Part shown: positions 1 through 5,576 of the stretch, piece after piece
Layout: every line of letters starts with the position of its first letter
Numbering within the stretch: position 1 is the first letter of the stretch
DNA from: Clostridium sp. UBA3947
Lineage (GTDB): Bacteria > Bacillota > Clostridia > Clostridiales > Clostridiaceae
Direction: 5' to 3'
DNA: 15,309 nucleotides
Assembly (NCBI GenBank): GCA_002385545.1
Contig: DGDR01000039.1
Location: 1 to 15,309 of the forward strand
The notes under the pieces: generated by a model
The model's database searches: none
What the model saw: the letters and a program-made list of their open reading frames with translations, nothing else
What the model was told of the DNA's origin: nothing
Position numbers and translations under genes: made by a program

Positions 1-14
1 ATTTCTTGTATAAT

Positions 15-56
15 AAAAAAATCCGTTGCACCACTAGCAAATTTGTAGAGTGCAAC
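15..56 (-). terminator. Rho-independent terminator of the sigma factor operon
   Basis: On the minus strand a perfect 7-bp stem, GTTGCAC with GTGCAAC, encloses an 18-nt loop. It is followed by GGA and a run of seven T. It lies about 60 bp after the stop of the last gene of the sigma operon and points the right way to end it. The opposite strand has no T tail. The 56-115 stretch between stop codon and stem shows nothing else recognisable. Confidence 0.75.
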
Positions 57-115
57 AGACCATAAAATAGATGATAGGTGTTAGATGGTAGATTTAGAAT
101 ACAGTATATTCTATA

Positions 116-733
116 TTAATTCCATTTAATATTGATTTTTGCATTCTTAGCTCCGTCATTGTTAATCATAAGCTTAATCTTGCCTGCTTGGAAGTCTTCT
201 AGATCAACCTTACCGTCATAGCTTGTTAAGTCAACAACCTTAACCTTGTCCTGCTGTATAATATATAAAAAGGCATTTCCTTTTTCACAGCTGGAAGTAA
301 CGTAAAATTTATCTAGCTCTTCCTCAGTGAATTCAACGGTTCTTTTTAGTTCCTTACTAGATGACTTAAAGGAGACTTTCCACTTATCACCTATGTTGTT
401 TTCTACCATTCCTATAGAAACACCGTTAATAATAGGAAGGTCATTAGAAATTACTACATATGAAATAAAAGCAGATATACTTACTACAAAGGCTAGCACC
501 ATGGATATGAGAGGAGCTTTGAATTTATTCTTAAAGCCTTCAAGCTTACCTTTACGTCCTATTAGGAAATATATGAGCAATCCAAAGAAATTTGGCACAC
601 ACAAGGCAATTAAAACCCAGGTTAGTGGCTTCTCACCTCTTTTTTTAGCATCGTTATACACCCATAGACCTATGCAAGTAAACAAACCTATAAGGGAAAG
701 AATAGTTAGAATCATTAATATCCAAAAAGTCAT
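116..733 (-). CDS. PLDc_N-like membrane protein, third gene of sigma operon
   Basis: This 205-residue membrane protein has a hydrophobic helix at about 4-26, a second at about 36-58 ending in PNFFGLLIYFLIGRK, and a third at about 74-96. The first two helices with the PNFxGLLIYxLIGR ending resemble the PLDc_N module, a membrane anchor found ahead of cardiolipin-synthase catalytic domains and in many small standalone proteins. No HKD phospholipase motif follows, so no enzyme activity is implied. Residues 100-205 form a probable extracytoplasmic domain that I do not recognise. The ATG lies 1 nt after the previous stop, and the binding site AGAAGGGGG sits inside the end of that gene, so the two are translationally coupled. 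Position in the operon suggests a sensor or effector of the sigma factor, but that is inference. Confidence 0.85.
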   Translation of the reverse strand: MTFWILMILTILSLIGLFTCIGLWVYNDAKKRGEKPLTWVLIALCVPNFFGLLIYFLIGRKGKLEGFKNKFKAPLISMVLAFVVSISAFISYVVISNDLPIINGVSIGMVENNIGDKWKVSFKSSSKELKRTVEFTEEELDKFYVTSSCEKGNAFLYIIQQDKVKVVDLTSYDGKVDLEDFQAGKIKLMINNDGAKNAKINIKWN

Positions 734-734
734 A

Positions 735-1046
735 TTAATTAATACCCCCTTCTAAAATTAATTCCTTCTTAGGTATAAACATTAGTAATACACTTCCTAT
801 GACTGAGAAAGCAAAACTTCCTATGAGCACCACCTTTGCTGCAAAGCTTCCTAAAAAAACATTGATAAAGGCATACAGCAGTGCTGTAAACATAATGGTA
901 AATAAAGAGCTAAAGCAAATTTGCTTCCATATAATCTCCCTCTCCTTTTTATCTAAGGCTGCATTAACCCTTCTAACAGCCTTTGTTGAAAGTCTCTCTT
1001 CCCTTTGGAAATACTCCATTAATATCTCATCCATATTATCCTCCAT
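735..1046 (-). CDS. Small two-helix membrane protein, candidate anti-sigma factor
   Basis: This 103-residue protein has a charged cytoplasmic N-terminus (about 1-39, rich in E, R and K) and two hydrophobic helices at about 43-65 and 71-92. Its gene overlaps the end of the sigma factor gene by 11 nt. Genes placed like this after ECF sigma factors usually encode membrane anti-sigma factors, but the zinc-binding HxxxCxxC motif is absent and no family is recognised, so the role is inference. Two starts are possible: ATG at 1046, with AAGGAGGGG and a 7-nt gap, or ATG at 1034, with GGAGG and a 5-nt gap. The first is used here; the second would shorten the protein by four residues. Both binding sites lie inside the sigma coding sequence. 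Confidence 0.82.
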   Translation of the reverse strand: MEDNMDEILMEYFQREERLSTKAVRRVNAALDKKEREIIWKQICFSSLFTIMFTALLYAFINVFLGSFAAKVVLIGSFAFSVIGSVLLMFIPKKELILEGGIN

Positions 1047-1566
1047 AAAAATACCCCTCCTTCTTTAATTCTTCTCTTACAATTTCTCTCCCTTTATGTA
1101 ATCGACTCTTTATTGTACCCTTAGGCTTGTTACATACTTTAGCAATGGTTTCTAAATCATACTTCTCCTTGTAGTATAAAATCATTGGTATCTTATACTT
1201 GTCCTCCATCCTGCCAAAAATTTTGTCTAAAAGCTCCCTCTGCTCCCTATGCAATAGACCTTTATCAGGATCTTCCTTGCTTTGTAAATCCACTTCCTTA
1301 TTTTCATCGTATTCTGCCAAGGGAGTTATACGCATTCTTCTTGCTTCTTTTCTTTTTAGATTTCTCCATTTTCCAATGGCTATTGATATTATAAAGGACC
1401 GGGGATTTTCTCTTTCATTAATTCTATCTCTTACTTCAAAAGCCTTAAGCATTGTTTCCTGATACAAGTCCTCCGCCAAATCCTTATTCATGGTTAAGCT
1501 ATAGCAAAATCCGTAAATGCTATTTCCATGAATATTCATTAACTGTTCAAAGCTATCTCTATCCAC
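1036..1566 (-). CDS. RNA polymerase sigma-70 family (ECF-type) sigma factor
   Basis: This 176-residue alternative sigma factor has only regions 2 and 4, the ECF layout. Region 2 covers about 11-75 and includes DLAEDLYQETMLKAF, the core-binding helix. Region 4 covers about 112-165, with the helix-turn-helix around YDLETIAKVCNKPKGTIKSRLHKGRE, which reads the -35 element. The start is GTG at 1566 with AAAGGGGG six bases upstream. It is the first gene of a tightly overlapped three-gene operon whose other products are membrane proteins, which suggests release of the factor by an envelope signal. Upstream at 1676-1688 is a short inverted repeat beside a TATAAT. The target regulon cannot be read from the window. 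Confidence 0.92.
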   Translation of the reverse strand: MDRDSFEQLMNIHGNSIYGFCYSLTMNKDLAEDLYQETMLKAFEVRDRINERENPRSFIISIAIGKWRNLKRKEARRMRITPLAEYDENKEVDLQSKEDPDKGLLHREQRELLDKIFGRMEDKYKIPMILYYKEKYDLETIAKVCNKPKGTIKSRLHKGREIVREELKKEGYFYGG

Positions 1567-1666
1567 TGAAATCCCCCTTTCACCTATATATTGTCCTAAT
1601 ATAATAATCGGTTCATTTTTTCATAAAAATAGTTTAAATTTATACTTTTACCTATTTGTCAGCCTC

Positions 1667-1688
1667 ATTATACTAACAAGGTACTTGT
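1667..1688 (-). promoter_or_regulatory. Possible promoter -10 with adjoining inverted repeat upstream of the sigma operon
   Basis: On the minus strand TATAAT (1672-1667) is preceded at once by the inverted repeat ACAAG-N3-CTTGT (1688-1676), which would lie between the -35 and -10 elements. No good -35 was found at the right spacing; the best is TTCAAT with an 18-bp spacer. The site is about 100 bp upstream of the sigma GTG. A repeat inside a promoter spacer is a common repressor operator position, but no regulator is identified. Confidence 0.35.
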
Positions 1689-1711
1689 CCATTGAATTTT
1701 TGAAAAATTAA

Positions 1712-1749
1712 AATCCACATTAGTACTCATATAAGCATTAATGTGGATT
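1712..1749 (-). terminator. Terminator of the rlmA-MFS operon
   Basis: A perfect 11-bp stem, AATCCACATTA (1712-1722) with TAATGTGGATT (1739-1749), has a 16-nt loop. On the minus strand the stem is followed by TTTAATTTTTC. It lies 31 bp after the stop of the efflux gene. Part of its stem sequence recurs in the terminator at 6593-6639. Confidence 0.8.
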
Positions 1750-1780
1750 GTCTATTTATTTGATAAATCTATATTCTAGA

Positions 1781-2994
1781 TTAGGAAGCAGATTTGCCTG
1801 CTTCAACTAAAGCCTTATTAGCAATGAGGAAAAAACCTTCAATGAATGTTACTATACCCGTACCTATTAATAAGTATTCAATTCTTATTAAGTCAGCCAA
1901 AGGTCCAAAGACTAACATCCCTAAAGGCATCATGGAACTAGATATCATTCCCAAAACACCAAATACTCTACCAAGAAAGTTTGGTTCCACCTTCTGTTGC
2001 AATAATACCGTTGCAGGTGTATTAAACATTGGAATAACAATTCCGATTACAGCCATCACAAATAAGTATATCCCAAAAGAAGTAACCAAGCCTAGAGAAA
2101 TAGTACAAGCACCTATCACAAAAGCTGTAAGGGTCATTGTGTAAATCTTGTTCTTGAAGCCTCCCCAAGAAGCCATAATTATACCGCCTAACATCATACC
2201 AACTGAAAAAGCTATCTCAATGGCTGTTAACCTCCAAACATCCTCGCCATAATTTCTTGAAACCTGAAGGGGAGTTAAAAATGAAGCTGGAGCTGCCAAA
2301 AAAAGAAAATCGCACAAAACACCATAAAGGCTTTAACATAAGTATGATTTCTTATATACTTTATTCCTTCTCCTAGATCGCTGAAATAGCTTACTGTTTG
2401 CTTTTCTAAGGCTTTGGAATGGGCAGGAACCTTTAAAAACAAGAATAAGGTAATCACTGCTATAGCAGCTGTGATAACATCTATAAAGAATATGGTCTCA
2501 ATGCTAGCCTTAGTTAATAGAGCACCACTAATCATAGGGGATATAAGCATCGTTATGGATTGTATACTGCTGTTTACTGCATTCACTTTTGTAAGCTTTT
2601 CCTCTGGCACCAGCTGAGGAATAAAGGCATTAACTGCTGGTGTTTGGATGCCTCCTCCTAGGGCTCTTATGGCAGAAGCAACAAATAGGAGCCACATGGC
2701 ATCATGTCCCATTATAAATAGTATTGCTATAATAAGGGTAGCTGCCGCAATCATGGAATCTGACAAAATAATAAGCAGCTTTCTATTATAGCGATCTGCC
2801 CAAACCCCAGCGAAGGGTGACAGAAAGAAGGTTGGCAAAAAGCCGCAAATAATTGATATAGTCATCATTACACCAGACTGAGTATTTAATGTTATATACC
2901 AGGTTATTGCATATTGAACCAGCATAGATCCAAAAAGAGATATGGTTTGACTGCTCAAAAAAAGTATTATGTTTCTTCTCCAGTTATTGTTCAT
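1781..2994 (-). pseudogene. Mef-like MFS efflux transporter, broken by a one-base frameshift
   Basis: Two open frames together make one major facilitator of about 404 residues, the length of Mef(A)-type macrolide exporters (MFS_3 group). Frame one (2994-2275) gives residues 1-232 and then seven out-of-frame residues. It contains motif A, GVWADRYNRK at 63-72, and PEEKLTKVNAVNSSIQS, both in Mef-like positions. Frame two begins with LAAPASFLTPLQ and runs to the stop at 1781. The join falls in a run of seven A on the plus strand (2298-2304); eight would restore one frame (FFF-LAAPASF). Both halves otherwise look intact, so the lesion is recent, a sequencing error, or bypassed by slippage at the run. 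The ATG is 3 nt after the rlmA stop with GAAGGAG inside rlmA, so the genes are coupled. Exported drug is inferred, not shown. Confidence 0.85.
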
Positions 2995-2997
2995 ATA

Positions 2998-3894
2998 TTA
3001 GCACTCCTTCTTTTTACCAATTATTATTGCTAAGTCAACAGTTATATTCATAACATCCTTCTCAAATACAAGCTCCTGCTTTTTAGTATTCTGCCCCCAG
3101 GTTAATGGTGTCATTTCAACTAGATATGGCAAAAATTCCTTATCAACAGTAAAGCTATAGTTAATATTTAGAATATCCTCAAGTTTTAATTTTTTACTAA
3201 AATAATTAATCACCTTACTATTAGAATATTTTGCTGCTTTCAAGCGGCTATAAAATAACTCCCTTAGCTCTATTAGATATTGACTGCCAGGAACCACTTT
3301 TATAACTATTCCCTCATCGGTTAATACCCTTTGAAATTCACCATAATTAGCAGGAGAGAGTATATTTAATATAAAATCAAAGCTCCTATTTTTAAATGGT
3401 AGTTTTGCTAAGTCTGCTACACACCAAATAATATCTGCCATATTATTTGCAGCTATGTTTATGCTATCCTTTGAAATATCTACACCAATAAAGCTATAAT
3501 TTAAATCTTCACTAATTCTTTTATAAATATCATAAATATGTGTTCCTTCTCCACAGCCTGCATCTAAAATGTTAATTTCTTTCTTGATAGACTCATTCTT
3601 ATATCTTGTAATTATCTTTGCTAGCTCATCAACTAAAGGATTATATAAGCCTGATTTACAAAGCTTATGTCTTGCTTCAAATAGTTCTTTTGAATATACG
3701 GGAGATATAGCTGATGTCAATAAATTCAGATAACCTTTTTTAGACAAGTCAAAAGAGTGTCTGAAGTTGCAAGTCAAGCTGTTAGTATCATTCATTAACA
3801 TAGCTCCATTGCACACGGGGCACTTGAATAAGCTATCCTTTTTCTTAATAAGCTCCTTAGCTCTATCTTTTTTCTTCATAATATTAATGTTCAT
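2998..3894 (-). CDS. rlmA: 23S rRNA (guanine-N1)-methyltransferase, RlmA family
   Basis: This 298-residue SAM-dependent enzyme has the RlmA/TlrB layout. An N-terminal zinc finger has CPVC at 25-28 with C42 and H46, followed by HSFDLSKKGYLNLL. A Rossmann fold follows, with the SAM loop DAGCGEG at 111-117, D139 in GVDIS and D161 in CVADLAKLPF. The family-typical stretches NILSPANYGEFQRVL and PGSQYLIELRELFY come after. Family members methylate N1 of G745 (RlmA-I) or G748 (RlmA-II) in helix 35 of 23S rRNA, in the drug tunnel; Gram-positive members are usually type II, and TlrB adds to tylosin resistance. The extra N-terminal lysine-rich stretch makes it longer than E. coli RlmA. GAGGTG lies 10 nt before the ATG and is buried in a hairpin. 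A long structured leader precedes the gene. Confidence 0.92.
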   Translation of the reverse strand: MNINIMKKKDRAKELIKKKDSLFKCPVCNGAMLMNDTNSLTCNFRHSFDLSKKGYLNLLTSAISPVYSKELFEARHKLCKSGLYNPLVDELAKIITRYKNESIKKEINILDAGCGEGTHIYDIYKRISEDLNYSFIGVDISKDSINIAANNMADIIWCVADLAKLPFKNRSFDFILNILSPANYGEFQRVLTDEGIVIKVVPGSQYLIELRELFYSRLKAAKYSNSKVINYFSKKLKLEDILNINYSFTVDKEFLPYLVEMTPLTWGQNTKKQELVFEKDVMNITVDLAIIIGKKKEC

Positions 3895-3901
3895 TTCTCA
3901 A

Positions 3902-3929
3902 ATTCACCTCATCTATTTTTGATGTGAAT
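3902..3929 (-). promoter_or_regulatory. Hairpin sequestering the rlmA ribosome binding site
   Basis: On the minus strand ATTCACATC (3929-3921) pairs with GAT and GTGAAT (3913-3911 and 3907-3902), giving nine pairs with a three-base GAG bulge and a 7-nt loop. The rlmA Shine-Dalgarno GAGGTG (3910-3905) is mostly inside this stem. This is what a translational attenuator needs, in addition to the transcription terminator just upstream. Pairing is read by eye; no folding energy was computed. Confidence 0.5.
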
Positions 3930-3956
3930 CCTTGATAATGACCATTCCAATAAATT

Positions 3957-3996
3957 TAAAAGCACTGCAAATGAACCTACTTCATCTACAGTGCTT
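3957..3996 (-). terminator. Terminator-like hairpin at the end of the rlmA leader
   Basis: On the minus strand AAGCACTG (3996-3989) pairs with CAGTGCTT (3967-3960), and inside it ATGAA pairs with TTCAT around a GTAGG loop, with a 3x3 internal mismatch between the two stems. TTTT and AAATTTATT follow. It lies about 65 bp before rlmA, where a premature terminator would block the operon. CTGTAGAT occurs twice here (4006-3999 and 3991-3984), which may allow a competing fold. Confidence 0.6.
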
Positions 3997-4034
3997 ATAT
4001 CTACAGAAGTATAAATCTAGAAAAGTCGCACAAG

Positions 4035-4142
4035 TCAAACTGTTTCTAGAAACGCATTAAGATACGCCCTTAATTGTGTAGGAATGTTCATCGCAAGAAT
4101 CCGTAAATAAGGTATCACAAAAAAGCCTGTATTATTAGGCAT
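4035..4142 (-). CDS. Possible second small ORF in the leader (35 codons)
   Basis: An ATG at 4142 is preceded by AAGG with a 6-nt gap and opens a 35-residue reading frame beginning MPNNTGFFVIPYL and ending NAFLETV. Its AAGG lies in the 5' arm of the 4156-4105 hairpin and its ATG is inside that hairpin, so its translation would depend on the leader fold. GCG and CGG codons are unusual for this AT-rich sequence and no family is recognised. It may be a second regulatory ORF, as some erm leaders have two, or chance. Confidence 0.25.
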   Translation of the reverse strand: MPNNTGFFVIPYLRILAMNIPTQLRAYLNAFLETV

Positions 4143-4156
4143 TTTTAACCTTATTT
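4105..4156 (-). terminator. Leader hairpin with internal T6 tract (candidate first attenuator)
   Basis: On the minus strand AAATAAGGT (4156-4148) pairs perfectly with ACCTTATTT (4113-4105). Inside it AAAAA-t-GCCT pairs with AGGC-TTTTT around an 8-nt loop, and the inner AGGC is followed by TTTTTT. The inner stem plus T6 can act as a weak intrinsic terminator, while the outer stem would extend it. The hairpin TTTAGTT/AACTAAA (4178-4172 with 4165-4159) lies just upstream, with the leader ORF stop codon in its loop. Confidence 0.5.
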
Positions 4157-4168
4157 TATTTAGTTAAA

Positions 4169-4204
4169 TTAAACTAAACGGATTCGTAATCTTACGCTGT
4201 ACAC
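4169..4204 (-). CDS. Leader peptide MYSVRLRIRLV with R-x-R macrolide-arrest motif
   Basis: A GTG at 4204, with AGAGG seven bases upstream, opens an 11-codon frame giving MYSVRLRIRLV and a TAA stop. RLR at residues 5-7, and again RIR at 7-9, match the +x+ motif at which macrolide-bound ribosomes arrest. The ErmD leader (MTHSMRLR...) and the Mef(A) leader (MTASMRLR) carry the same core. The start lies about 24 nt after the predicted transcription start, the ORF overlaps the 5' arms of two leader stems, and rRNA methylase and efflux genes follow. An in-frame GTG at 4210 would add two residues but has no room for a binding site. Seen: ORF, binding site, motif, position. Inferred: drug-dependent stalling. 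Confidence 0.7.
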   Translation of the reverse strand: MYSVRLRIRLV

Positions 4205-4234
4205 CGACACACCTCTTCTCAAAACATATTTTTC

Positions 4235-4263
4235 ATTGTATCATATGGGCAATAAATTAGCAA
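4235..4263 (-). promoter_or_regulatory. Sigma-A promoter of the rlmA leader
   Basis: TTGCTA (4263-4258) and TACAAT (4240-4235) are separated by exactly 17 bp on the minus strand, predicting a start near 4228. The -35 box touches an inverted repeat AATATG-N3-CATATT (4262-4276), which could be an operator. No T-tailed terminator separates this promoter from the nitroreductase gene upstream, so read-through is possible. Confidence 0.6.
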
Positions 4264-4284
4264 TATGAACCATATTCATTGGCT

Positions 4285-4854
4285 TTATTCTAATATCATG
4301 TCCTCAAGCTTTCTTTTTGGAACATGATGAATTTGATTCTCATCTCTCCAATACTTAACGTCCTTAAGATCTTTAATTTCTTCAAGAACAACCTCTTCCT
4401 TTGGCTTTCCAAGGGCAATTACCATTATAATCTCATAATTTTCTGGTATATTTAACTCCTTCTTAAGTGCTGCCTTATCCACCGAACCAAATTGGCAACC
4501 ACCTAGGCCCTTTTCTACAGCCCCTAAGAGGATGCTTTGGCTTGCGATTCCATGATCCCACATAGGATTTTGAGAAATATTTTTATCTAACATCATTATA
4601 ATATAAGCTGAAGGTCTTTCTCCTGGAACTGGACCATCCCAATCCTTCAAATATCCAGCCCACTTTAAATGGGAAAATATTAAGTTATTCTTTTCTTCTG
4701 TGTAAGAAATTATGTACTTTAAAGGCTGTAGGTTTGCACCAGAGGGTGATAGCCTAGCTAAATCAATTAATTCCTCCAAGATACTTCTTTCGATTTTTAC
4801 ATCTTCATAAAATCTTCTGTAGGATCTATTAGCTTTAATAAGATCTCGCAACAA
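4285..4854 (-). CDS. Nitroreductase family flavoprotein
   Basis: This 189-residue protein is a single-domain nitroreductase-fold oxidoreductase, usually an FMN-binding homodimer using NAD(P)H. Visible signatures are the FMN phosphate-binding RSYRRF at 10-15, SPSGANLQPLKY at 36-47 and KGLGGCQFGSVD at 115-126, where GG-C-FGS is the second flavin segment. HGIASQSILLGAVEKGLG is the usual central helix. The substrate cannot be told from sequence. The start codon is TTG at 4854 and is well supported: AGGAGG lies eight bases upstream and no ATG is near. The gene begins 30 bp after a phosphoesterase gene on the same strand, so the two probably share a transcript. Confidence 0.88.
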   Translation of the reverse strand: MLRDLIKANRSYRRFYEDVKIERSILEELIDLARLSPSGANLQPLKYIISYTEEKNNLIFSHLKWAGYLKDWDGPVPGERPSAYIIMMLDKNISQNPMWDHGIASQSILLGAVEKGLGGCQFGSVDKAALKKELNIPENYEIIMVIALGKPKEEVVLEEIKDLKDVKYWRDENQIHHVPKRKLEDMILE

Positions 4855-4884
4855 GGTAATTACCTCCTTTTATATCTTTTGTCT

Positions 4885-5416
4885 CTATTTATCTTTTGTA
4901 TCTTTTATATATTTTATCACACTATCAGCATCAAAGTATATGAGCTGCGGTGAAATATTTTCACTAATTTCTATAAGTCCAAAAGAATAGTATGGATTTC
5001 TTCTTTTATCCGTTGGGGAGCCTGGATTAAACACAAGAATATCTCCATGCCATTGGCAGTAAGGTATATGGCTATGGCCGAAAATAATGCAATCCACCTT
5101 ATCATTTTGAAAGCACTGTATAGTTCGTTCTAAGGTCTTGCCCTTCTTACCATGGCCATGAAATATGCCAAAGGTAAATTTACCGAAGCTTAATATCTTC
5201 TTCTCTCCTAAACTTTCAATTAGATCTGGAGGATCAACATTCCCCGCCACTGCCGTCACTGGCGCCAATTGGCTCAATATGTTTAAAATATCCATACTCA
5301 TTATATCTCCAGCATGGACTATAGCGTCAACATCTTCGAAGGTCTTTAAAACTACTTCAGGCAAGGTCTTTGCTCTTTTTTGGTATATGGGTATCTGATA
5401 TAATTCCTAGCTTCAT
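4885..5416 (-). pseudogene. YfcE/MJ0936-type metallophosphoesterase, frameshifted near the N-terminus
   Basis: The ATG at 5416, with GAGG nine bases upstream, starts MKLGIISDTHIPKKSK, the typical first strand and D-x-H metal motif. It then hits a stop after 19 codons. Removing one A from the six-A run (5376-5381, T on the plus strand) gives ISDTHIPKRAKTLPEVVL and joins the long frame, making about 176 residues. That frame carries the remaining motifs: HAGDI, AGNVD, HGHGKKG and FGHSH, which ligate two metals in this family of small phosphodiesterases. The long frame alone could begin only at TTG 5364, without a binding site and without the D-x-H motif, so it would be inactive. A sequencing error or a recent mutation are both possible. 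The gene lies upstream of, and probably in an operon with, the nitroreductase. Confidence 0.82.
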
Positions 5417-5487
5417 ATTATCAATCCTCAAAAACTCATCCTGTACTGGCTTATTTGATATTTTATATTAAGTTATAGGTATATTAT

Positions 5488-5516
5488 TTGACATAAGATT
5501 TAAAATATAATAGAAT
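5488..5516 (+). promoter_or_regulatory. Promoter of guaC
   Basis: TTGACA (5488-5493) and TAGAAT (5511-5516) are 17 bp apart, an almost ideal sigma-A promoter. The predicted start is near 5523, giving a 5' leader of about 54 nt. GTTGCGAAC (5523-5531), a 3-3-3 inverted repeat containing a CGAACAAT match to the PurR box, lies at the start site, but a single half site is weak evidence for PurR. Confidence 0.7.
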
Positions 5517-5576
5517 ATAATCGTTGCGAACAATTTTTATGCTTTGTATTTTAATATTCGTATAGGGGTGTATATT

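Larger units (their letters stand above)
3895..4228 (-). promoter_or_regulatory. Structured leader RNA of the rlmA-efflux operon (probable macrolide attenuator)
   Basis: The 390-bp gap between rlmA and the nitroreductase gene holds a leader transcript of about 330 nt. In transcript order it contains the 11-codon leader ORF, a long-range stem (GAATCCGT 4185-4178 with ACGGATTC 4104-4097) enclosing two hairpins, a hairpin TTAAG/CTTAA at 4074-4058, a hairpin TCTAGAAA/TTTCTAGA (4050-4043 with 4023-4016), a strong terminator-like hairpin (3996-3960) and a hairpin over the rlmA ribosome binding site. The stalling-type leader peptide and the downstream genes point to antibiotic-dependent attenuation. 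I found no match to a known metabolite riboswitch or T-box. I could not define the antiterminator. Confidence 0.65.

Noticed and set aside
327..755. Plus-strand open frame of 142 codons opposite the PLDc_N-like gene, and similar opposite-strand frames at 799, 1794, 2414, 5165, 9986 and 12145
   Set aside because: They lie antisense to well-supported genes, lack ribosome binding sites and show no recognisable domains.
1591..1615. TGAACC upstream of the sigma gene as an autoregulated ECF promoter -35
   Set aside because: No CGTC or CGTA-like -10 lies 16-17 bp downstream; only CAATAT is found.
3895..4284. A metabolite riboswitch, T-box or mobile-element end in the 390-bp gap
   Set aside because: No T-box GGTGG core or familiar riboswitch core was seen, and there are no terminal repeats with target duplications. 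The leader ORF and hairpins explain the structure better.
5521..5535. CGAACAAT match to the purine repressor box near the guaC start site
   Set aside because: Only one half site, at an unusual position; noted in the promoter entry but not claimed as PurR control.
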